The notes beneath the pieces were generated by a model that ran no database searches, was not told where the DNA came from, and saw only the letters and a list, made by a program, of their open reading frames with translations. Below are positions 56,636-64,000 of a stretch of 64,000 nt of DNA, piece after piece. The stretch comes from Oreohelix idahoensis (lineage: Eukaryota > Mollusca > Gastropoda > Stylommatophora > Oreohelicidae), in contig JAMPIV010012444.1 in assembly GCA_024509875.1 (NCBI GenBank), positions 62,001-126,000 on the forward strand. Direction: 5' to 3'. Positions within the stretch are counted from its first letter, which is position 1. The number at the start of each line of letters is the position of its first letter. Both the position numbers and the translations under genes were made by a program.

Positions 56636-56841
56636 GATTCGCCATGGCTCCACCACCTCCTGACACCCCTATCTACATAGCCAACCAGCCTATGGAGTGC
56701 TACGGAGCCCAGCCACCTTGCAAGCGGCAACCATTTGCCATGGATGTCAACTATTTCCGGGACTGGCGATGTCCTGAAACCAGAATTCCACATCCTTGGA
56801 AACACCCTTATGCTCAGTGGGCAACCAATCAACATCTCTGA
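56636..56841 (+). CDS. Small Pro-rich protein, probable host terminal exon (gene B)
   Basis: A 65-residue frame from ATG 56644 in a strong GCCATGG context to TGA 56839-56841. The exon starts after a good acceptor (TTTTTTTCTTCTAAG ending 56635), eight bases before the ATG. The product starts MAPPPPDTPIY and ends in a Trp/His/Pro-rich tail (YFRDWRCPETRIPHPWKHPY). It has three cysteines and no signal peptide. AATAAA at 56928-56933 gives a plausible 3' end about 90 bases after the stop. The exon layout (acceptor, 8 bases, CGCCATG) echoes gene A at 22157. Direct splicing from the GTAAGT donor at 22467 would put this exon in the wrong frame, so it is either a separate gene or needs another exon. 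Family not recognised. Confidence 0.55.
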
Positions 56842-56927
56842 TTAATATATATTATTGTTTTACATTTTTGACTAATCCTTATGCTGTTTTTGTTTTTCTT
56901 ATTTCTAGAGATGAACTATTCCCTATA

Positions 56928-56933
56928 AATAAA
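56928..56933 (+). terminator. Polyadenylation signal of gene B
   Basis: AATAAA within CCCTATAAATAAACAATTC, 87 bases after the stop codon. Confidence 0.5.
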
Positions 56934-57319
56934 CAATTCAGATTGTTGTGGAAATCGCGAAGAAAAAACTTTGCTTAACTTCATTTTCGAAACATTGTTT
57001 TCCTCTTTCAAATATTTTTCAAGAGAACGTATTGAATTTAATTTATCTAACGCATTCCCTTCATGGTACGAAATTTCATGTGCCCATTGTTTTTAAAACG
57101 TTTAATTCACGTTTAGTACAAATTGTACACACGTAGAGTCAAAAAAAATAATAAAAAACAATATAAATAAGTAACAACATAATACCGTGATCTTGTTTCA
57201 AATCTATTGATATAAAGTAAGAAGAAATAATTCTTCTGTAAAGAACTTTATGTTCAGTAACAATAAAACACAGCTACCATCATTCAAATTCAGCAATAGC
57301 CAACCTAGTAATCATAAGT

Positions 57320-57582
57320 TTTGTACGCCCGCTAATACTCGAAGCGAAATCTCAGGTTATTATTAATGTCTAACCTGACATTGATTTTACGTGAGTATCC
57401 CTTTTTTTCTTGTTCAGAGACAGGTGTCCCTCGCCATTCAGGCAGATACTCGCCGATTTCGGAGGTACCCATTAGAGCTGGGTCGGCTCAGGAGCCGCCA
57501 ATCCCTGGTCGACGACACTTCTTCAAATGTCTCGCCAGGTCTCGAGTTAATCCAGTCCAATTCCCGGTCGACGAAAAATCCT
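57320..57582 (-). mobile_element. tRNA-SINE family 1, copy 3, lacking the tRNA head
   Basis: TAATCATAAGT at 57309-57319 and 57583-57593 is a target duplication. The body matches copies 1 and 2, but the minus-strand 5' end starts inside the body and lacks the A and B boxes. It was thus inserted 5'-truncated and cannot be transcribed by Pol III from its own promoter. Confidence 0.85.
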
Positions 57583-57597
57583 TAATCATAAGTAATT

Positions 57598-57900
57598 ACC
57601 ACTCTTAGAACCAGACAAGCACCAGTGGAGCAAGAGATGAGAATAAGACATTGACGATGGATAAGACACACACTGAGGCAAGCTGTTGATGGCATAACAA
57701 GGCAGTCTTTGTTCTGGAATACCCAGGGTAACAAAAGTAGAGACAGAAGGACAAAAAAGAAACATGCGGAGAAGAGAGCTAGAGACAGACATAAAAATAA
57801 TGAATAGACATGGGGAGATCTGGAGCTGATGGCACGCGAAGGAGGATTTGGCGTGTGTGTGACATAGGTCTATTCTCCTTGATGAGCTAACGGGTACTGA
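57598..57900 (+). mobile_element. RTE-like LINE fragment
   Basis: GACAAGCACCAGTGGAGCAAGAGATGAGA, GATAAGACACACACTGAGG and GTTCTGGAATACCCAGG match 17195-17315 of the LINE at 16741-17490. Decayed. Confidence 0.75.
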
Positions 57901-57909
57901 GTGATTGAA

Positions 57910-59851
57910 TTATCAGACTCATTCATTAACAATGTAACTCACTTTCGGAAACAATGTAACTCACATTACCTATCAGACTCAAATTTTCCACGCTCCAGAC
58001 ACACGGGAGTGGTCAACATGGGTCAAGACTTTCACGTATTGGATACAGCGTGAAGATTAATACAATTATTCTGCAATTCAACATGTCAAATGTGAGGCCA
58101 CATCCTTCAGCATTCTTATTTTTTTTCCTTTATCTACTGCTTACGCCGCGACAAGTAAGGTTGGTTGATTTTAGATCCAGCATGCACACGGCAAGGAGAT
58201 ATGCTGTCATGCTTTGATACTTTTTTTTAAGATCAACCCTTGATCCATTTTCTTCTGGGCGTCCTCTTTCCTATATCACTTTCTAAATTGTATGCCCGTG
58301 CTGTTGGATCATAGGGACTAGACTTCACAATGTGTACCCACTAAATTATACATGTTTTCCTCTGTACACTCCATCCTTGGTACTGTTTAAAAAATAACTA
58401 GGCGTTTAAGAGTAAAGAATTTCCACTATCAAGTAGACTGAGAGCTGGAAAGGACGATATAAACAGTAGAAGAAACGAACGATGGAACCAACAAACGAAA
58501 CCCTTATTTATCATTACAAGTCTCTCGTTACAGGTGCAGATAAACCAGTGTATAAACCAGTAACAACCTTATAAGCAACGGTGCGGCTATGTTAGAAACA
58601 TAGGCATTTAGTAGCAACAGTATCGTATCTGATGTACACATTCTTACAATAATACACGACACAACAGGCATTTGCCTACATGGAAAGTTTATTCTGTTGG
58701 TGTATTCACTCATGTACTATTGTAACTAGCAGAATGTTGTATGTGGGTTTATATATGTATTTTTTTTTTTACGGTCCACCTCATTTATCAGAGTTTCTTC
58801 GCTTTTCGTTCAAACCTGTCAAATTTACCTCATAGACCAAATCAATGTTCCCTTTTCAGAATGTCACATTTTTCAGCTATGCGTCTCTTACTATACCTTA
58901 TCTTACCAGTTGTTGATGGTCTCCGGATATTAATGTGGGTAAACACGATACAAAAGTTGGAGTATCTTCAACAAATTAACTCTAATCTGCGATTCTGAAA
59001 TGAGACTATTTTATTCCACTTTCTTCAATGAGTTATTAAAAGAATGAAGCCGAAGTGGGCTATAGCATGCAGCTTTGCAGACGTCAGTAAAACTGAAATA
59101 TAAGCACGTTTATTCTTGATTCCATGACTACTGCTACCATTGTAGAAGTTACTACTTCTATTACTACAACTAATAATGCTACTACCACGCATGCTAAAAA
59201 CCCCTATTTCTAAAACTACCACCTATTGTCTGTTTTAACCGCCAACACTTCTAAATATAAGAAGAGATCAAACACTAAAATTTGAGTTTACAAGACAGGT
59301 TCTAGAGCTGTTCTGGTGTATTAAGCAGAAGTGCAGAAAACAACAACGCCAACAAAATACATGCATTCATAAAAAGCTGCTCGACGAGTAAGGTAAAATT
59401 GTGATCAGCGATAAAAAAAAACCAAGAGAAAATTATAGAGCTCAGATAAATTAACATCGAACTTGGGAAGTCATGCACCAATATGAAAGCCGCAAAGATT
59501 GAGAAGCAGGGAAACACCATGCAAAACACACGAGAAAACACTGTGGAAAAGGTGAAAGATGGAGAACACACATGGAAGAGCATTGAGAAGTGGCAGATAA
59601 ACGAAACAATGAAACAATGAAAGCGCGTGGTCAATGGCCTCTATGTGCCAATGGAGGCAGGGGTAATTACAGATCAACAAATTTATACTGCTAATACTGC
59701 ATCTGTTGTTGCGGCTATCATAGTTATTACTACTACTTTTTCTATTTCTACCATACGTCCAGGACAGGATCAAGTGAAGTTTTTTGTTCATGCTAAAGAA
59801 TTCATCAAGAATTGTCCTAGACACGTCTCATTTAATACTTTCTTACAACAC
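57910..59851. other. Non-coding stretch, nothing recognised
   Basis: About 1.9 kb, AT-rich, with only short chance frames and no repeat shared with the rest of the window. The last few hundred bases may be 3' untranslated sequence or intron of the minus-strand gene at 59852. Confidence 0.45.
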
Positions 59852-60247
59852 TTAGCAAGGTCTACTATTGGCGCCATCAAACCAGCCTTGTCTTTCCATC
59901 TGCTGTATCGCAGAGACGCATTGCTCCGTCTCTTGTTGTTTTCTTTGAGCAACCGTCATGATTTTCTTTCCGCTGTTCTGCTGAGTGCAATACGAGATCT
60001 GGCCAGGTAAATGGGGTGGAACAAGTCCGCGCCTGACCAAGTCTTCACGCTCCTGCAGCATACGCTGATAGAGCTCATGGTAGAACCACGGATGACGGCG
60101 TGCATGACTGGCTGATGGTATTCCTGCTGCAGGAAGCTGGGGATGGTAATAATAGTAAACATTTGAAGCTGAGCTCGAGATAAAAACGACGAAGAAGAGA
60201 AATAGAATCAAGAACAAGCGTAGCGAAGCAACATTAGGAAGCAACAT
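59852..60247 (-). CDS. Predicted secreted protein, 131 residues
   Basis: Starts ATG at 60247 and ends TAA at 59852. Residues 1-27 form a strong signal peptide: a short polar start, then LRLFLILFLFFVVFI and a small-residue SSSA cleavage site. The mature part begins with a tyrosine run (NVYYYYHPQLP). It has a basic, amphipathic middle (HPWFYHELYQRMLQEREDLVRRGL) and three cysteines (SYC, EQC and the C-terminal residue). I do not recognise the family. The ATG lies in the second unit of a 13-bp repeat, and upstream units each offer another ATG. A TATATATAA box lies 137 bp upstream. No close AATAAA was seen downstream, so splicing is possible. Confidence 0.55.
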   Translation of the reverse strand: MLLPNVASLRLFLILFLFFVVFISSSASNVYYYYHPQLPAAGIPSASHARRHPWFYHELYQRMLQEREDLVRRGLVPPHLPGQISYCTQQNSGKKIMTVAQRKQQETEQCVSAIQQMERQGWFDGANSRPC

Positions 60248-60315
60248 TAGGCAGCAACATTAGGAAGCAACATTAGGCAGCAACATTAGGAAGCAACATT
60301 AGGAAGCAACATTAC
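60225..60315 (-). repeat. 13-bp minisatellite, seven units, spanning the start codon
   Basis: Units GAAGCAACATTAG or GCAGCAACATTAG; on the minus strand CTAATGTTGCTTC or CTAATGTTGCTGC. Every unit carries one ATG on the minus strand, and because 13 is not a multiple of 3 the ATGs fall in successive frames. Confidence 0.9.
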
Positions 60316-60383
60316 CACAATTACTGCCAACACAACACTAAACAATTACATCAACTTTAGTATCGCGTATAATTTTCAAAAAA

Positions 60384-60393
60384 TTATATATAA
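60384..60393 (-). promoter_or_regulatory. TATA box candidate for the secreted-protein gene
   Basis: TTATATATAA, palindromic, 137 bases upstream of the ATG at 60247. This would place the transcription start near 60355 and put five of the repeat ATGs in the leader. Confidence 0.35.
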
Positions 60394-60399
60394 AACTAA

Positions 60400-62280
60400 C
60401 GGTAGAATCAGCGTAACTCTGATACACACACGTATTAAAAATAAAAACCGCCGCTGTAAATCAAACAACATTCTCAATCGTCCGACACGGCTTATCTTTA
60501 AGTTCAAGCCACTTGTGATTTATTGTTGTAGTAGTTCTCAAATCGCTCTGTCTGCATTCCAAAATGACATTGCGATATAAATATAAAACATTCATGCCAA
60601 TCTCTATGCGATATAAATGTAGACAAATTGACAAACAACGGTTATTTTTATTGCTGCCATCTCGTTTAGTTGCCCTTGTTGAAGATGTTTATTTTTTATT
60701 ATTAATTATATTTTAATGATGCAAGTCAACTGAGATTCATTAAAAAGCGCTGTGGCACAGCTTTTGGTCGTGATCCGAGGTTTGTGAGTCTCTTCTTGAG
60801 AGTCCTCAATAACTTTTACTTGGTACCAGCAAGTCCTTATTATAACTTTCCGTTACCGCCAAAGTTTGCTCAGTCAGCGCTATCGATTTGACTTGCTCGT
60901 TTATTGAATAATCCAGTCTCATAATCATTCAAGTCAACCAGCAGGGGAAACTGAATCACAGGCACGCGGCATTATAATTGTGCACTGTTTCTATCTCAGG
61001 CCAGTATCATGTGTAAATCCTGTTGAAATACCGATCCAATCATAAACTTTTGAAGGGCGAACTTGATTGAATGTGAAATGTTATCCTACCACGAGAAGCG
61101 TTTTTCGAGAGCATTTTATAATAGCAGTTATGTTCCCTGAGGAAAAAAGAAGTCAGGCACGGTTTTAAATTCCATAAATACAAAAGAACGAGAATTACTG
61201 ATTGGACTCAGAAAACGGGCGAAAAAAAAAAGTTAAACGAAATAATAACACAACAGGAGAGTCAGTTCTGCGGGCTATGTACAGCGCATGTACCAAAATT
61301 TAAGGAAACCAACAAGCATCGACCAACTGAATGAATAAGAGACGCTTGGCCTCCTACCAGACAGTCTTCTTAGGTTGATCTCCACATGTCCGGTGAGTGG
61401 TGCACATACACACATACTCATACATACTCTCTTTCTTGTTGTATTTCCTATTCTTTTCTTTTTTTAAGTAAAACAGTCTAATATGATTGTAAAAATATAC
61501 AAAAACTACTCATGAAAAAGTTTTATACAATACAGAATACGTTATTAGGAAGGATGTTGCCAGAATACAGATAAAAGCAACTGAATATATCATCTAAAAT
61601 TATCATCATCATCTTCTTCTTTTGGGTTGCTTGCGGAGCATAGAGCCACCATTGCTGCTGGTCTCGTTGCAGGAAACCTGCACCAAGAATTCCCATGCTC
61701 TTACAGAGGTGGTTTCTGTGGCAATTTGTTTTGCATGATGTGGTTGCCAGCCTTATTCACTACCTCATATTAGTTGCATTGTACCATGTGAATGACGCTA
61801 CGATAGTTCTATTCTTTCTTTGTCGCTTCAGAGACCCCCGGGAACTGCACGAGACATCTACAAAAATGGACGCCATATAGCTTAACTAACACTCGTCGTG
61901 GATGACACAGTATATTGTTAGCTATATGTTCAAAACACAACAGTTGTTGTCTCCGATTTGAGGTTTTTGGTCAAACTACTTCATTTGGACTGACTCTTTC
62001 CGATTGCAGCTATTTCTACCGCGCTGACGCTTCACTTTCATTTCTGTAATTTCCTATGCACTATATTATCTCCCCTTATATTACTGTTATTCTTCATCTT
62101 AGTCTTGTCATTTGTCTTTCTCTTCTTGAACTTTTTTTTATACCGTCTTGTTACTCTCGTCGCCTTCACCTCTATGACCATAGGTACTTTATTTATATGC
62201 GTAAAATTCTATTGTTATGATAGATCACTCTAATACTGGGGTGCTTGCTCTATGCTCATAATAGATAAATTATTTATTTA
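60400..62280. other. Non-coding stretch, nothing recognised
   Basis: AT-rich sequence with short chance frames. A TTCTTCTTTTGGGTTGC stretch at 61614 and a 61-codon frame at 61695 show no coding motif. Confidence 0.45.
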
Positions 62281-62282
62281 CT

Positions 62283-62320
62283 AGCAATAACCCGTCAACA
62301 TTGACAGGTTATTAATTATA
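62283..62320. repeat. Small hairpin (AATAACCCGTCAA...TTGACAGGTTATT)
   Basis: Inverted arms AATAACC(C)GTCAA and TTGAC(A)GGTTATT with a 3-4 base loop. It could be part of a degraded foldback element. Confidence 0.6.
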
Positions 62321-62708
62321 GTGTGTTGTTTCTGTTATGTGTATTACAGACGGTACTATCACTGCTGTGGTCACTTCATTGCAAGCAACCGTCATTAGAA
62401 ATTTCTAGTGAAAATTATATGGATGTATTAAATATGAAGACATGAAGTAACCTTACCTAAATAGCATGTGGAGCAGTGATAATGATCTAATGGACCGTAA
62501 ATTGACTAAACAACTAACATTTCTATATCAACATGTCTCGTAATTGTTCGTGTATCTTTTAAAATCTTGCCCTGGTCGACTTACTGCCTCTGAGAAGCCA
62601 TTGTCGACTTACTGCCTCTGAGAACAGCGTTTGAAGTTTGACGAAACTCCAGTTCATGTACTGTTTATCAATCGTGTTGTTGGCTTCTTTCCATAATCAA
62701 ACTGTTCA

Positions 62709-62872
62709 TGCACACCTTCATTTGCGCACTTTTTCTATTTTCGGGAGAGTACATATAAGGGGAAAGAATACAATTATTGTCTAACTTTCAACTACAGTTG
62801 CACCCCCTTAGCTGTGGTTGAAAGTTAATGTACTCTCTCGAAAATAAAAAAGTACGCAAATGACGATGTGCA
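62709..62872. mobile_element. Foldback (MITE-like) element
   Basis: Outer arms TGCACACCTTCATTTGCGCA and CTATTTTCGGGAGAGTACAT on the left pair with TGCACATCGTCATTTGCGTA and TTATTTTCGAGAGAGTACAT read from the right. An inner pair, TAACTTTCAACTACAG and CTGTGGTTGAAAGTTA, extends the stem. Total 164 bp, with most bases paired. No coding capacity. Confidence 0.75.
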
Positions 62873-62879
62873 AAATGTG

Positions 62880-62899
62880 ACTGACCGACCGACCGACCG
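62880..62899 (+). repeat. (GACC)n microsatellite
   Basis: CTGACCGACCGACCGACCGA, next to the foldback element. Confidence 0.85.
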
Positions 62900-63059
62900 A
62901 AGTACTTACGGCGGGTATTATGGCATTGAATGAACTAGAATTTGCTTCATTTGCTTCAATTACAGCTTGTTTTTTTCCCTACAAGACGCCATCAGGCGTG
63001 ATGGTCACAGGTTGCTTTGTCAGCAACCAAGGACCTAAGAAGAGGAGTTCGCTTCAATG

Positions 63060-63148
63060 CAAATATTTCTTCATCTTCTACAAATATGTCTTCATCTTCT
63101 ACAAATATTTCTTCATCTTCTATAAATATTTCTTCATCTTCTACAAAT
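63060..63148 (+). repeat. 20-bp minisatellite
   Basis: Four units of TTCTTCATCTTCTACAAATA with minor changes (GTCTTC, CTATAAATA). It falls in a chance open frame as FIFYKY repeats. Confidence 0.9.
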
Positions 63149-63911
63149 ATTTGACATGCTGGGACTAGTGTTGTGATCTAAGCATTATTTCTGTCTTGTT
63201 GCTCTTTAACTGTAAACTTCAGGTGTCGCTTTTTGTTTCTGTCAAGGAAATCTTATTGCAGTAAAAACTGCTAAGGTCTCACAAATATTTTTGAGGTCAA
63301 ATGTTTATTGTAACATATAAGTGTACTATCACCAACACTATTTTACATTTGTGTATGCAGTTTTCCCCGTGTAGTTCCCGGGGGGAGGGGGGTGTATCTG
63401 ATGAAACCCTGCTCTCTTATGCATGGTCGTGTAAAGGCGGCTAATATGAGGTTGTGCATATGGTTTACAACCTCATCATGTCAAACAAATTGCATCAGAA
63501 ACAACCACTGCACGAGCCTAAGATTGCTTGGCTCAGGCTTCCTGTGAGAAGACCAACTGTAGTGGTAGCTCCATGTTCGGTAATCAGCACAGAGGAAACT
63601 GATGATAATGACGATACACCTAGATGGCGCTAAAGGGATAGTTTATAAATAGCGTATTCATGCCGACGTTTTTTAGACAGCAACGGACAACAGGAAGATT
63701 ATAACATAGAAGGTGAGCTATTTCAAGCTCCTAACTTCACTACAAGAGATAAAAAAAACAACGACAAAATCAGGAAGTCGGAGCAACAGCTTTTATCAGC
63801 TACATAGAGAACCAGACAATACAATGGTATAACCAGTCAGGGGCTAAGGATCCCAAAAGAAGAGAAAATTAAGTTGTACTTAAGCATTAATACCTTCGTT
63901 AGAAAAGCATA

Positions 63912-64000
63912 AATGATCGATACACAAAATAACATAAGCAATCTACAGACAAATAACATGAGTGATCTATACACAAAATAACATGAGGGATCTATACACA
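63912..64000 (+). repeat. 25-bp tandem repeat running off the window end
   Basis: Units of ATCTATACACAAAATAACATGAGGG with variants. At least three and a half units, continuing beyond position 64000. Confidence 0.85.

Noticed and set aside
22165..56841. Direct splice of the 22165-22466 exon to the 56636 exon as one protein
   Set aside because: The donor leaves two bases of a codon; joined to 56636 the frame stops after about nine codons. At least one more exon would be needed.
59302..60010. Frames overlapping or next to the secreted-protein ORF (59302-59824 minus, 59627-60010 plus)
   Set aside because: No signal peptide with plausible cleavage, low-complexity content, and no start context; the 59852-60247 frame is the better candidate.
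63060..63148. CRISPR-like direct repeats
   Set aside because: Units are adjacent without spacers in a eukaryotic context; this is a minisatellite. The same holds for 60225-60315 and 63912-64000.

Overview
The window is eukaryotic. It is AT-rich, has GT...AG splice signals around its only plausible host exons, contains no operons, and is dominated by nested retrotransposons, tRNA-derived SINEs, DNA transposons, microsatellites and minisatellites. The element mix (RTE-like LINEs, several tRNA-SINE families, and Ty3/gypsy elements of the Gmr1 type) suggests an invertebrate metazoan. A mollusc, perhaps a marine gastropod, is my best guess, but that is inference only.

Layout. 1-3 kb: a dispersed repeat here called Rep-A, broken by a SINE and a LINE fragment. 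3.2-13.9 kb (minus strand): a complete Ty3/gypsy retrotransposon with TG...CA LTRs, 5-bp target duplication GTTAC, a tRNA-Pro-like primer-binding site and gag-protease. Its integrase is encoded BEFORE reverse transcriptase and RNase H, the domain order of the Gmr1 clade. Its 3' LTR carries a 1.5-kb TG...CA insertion with its own 5-bp duplication. 14-22 kb: non-coding DNA with 5'-truncated RTE-like LINEs, two ~308-bp retroposons with clean target duplications, and a tRNA-like repeat pair. 22.0-22.5 kb: probable host exons, including a Cys/Pro-rich 101-codon ORF. 22.5-31.9 kb: two head-to-tail Rep-A copies broken by two LINEs and a SINE, then more SINEs. 32.1-52.4 kb: a third Rep-A copy split by a second Gmr1-type element (32.4-40.6 kb, plus strand), a CACTG...CAGTG DNA transposon (40.8-44.1 kb) and a full-length RTE-like LINE (45.4-49.4 kb), followed by inverted Rep-A/Rep-B copies. 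54-58 kb: SINE and LINE debris around a second probable host exon (56.6 kb). 59.9-60.3 kb (minus): a secreted-protein ORF whose start codon lies in a 13-bp tandem repeat that makes serial 8-codon upstream ORFs. 60.3-64 kb: non-coding, with a foldback element and two minisatellites.

How parts relate. The two Gmr1-type elements share gag, domain order and a similar primer site. The minus-strand one retains all domains, with two in-frame stops in pol and a plausible -1 frameshift site between gag and pol. The plus-strand one has lost protease and the integrase core, yet its LTRs are almost identical, which suggests recent mobilisation in trans. The host genes are small and unrecognised; the rest is mobile DNA.
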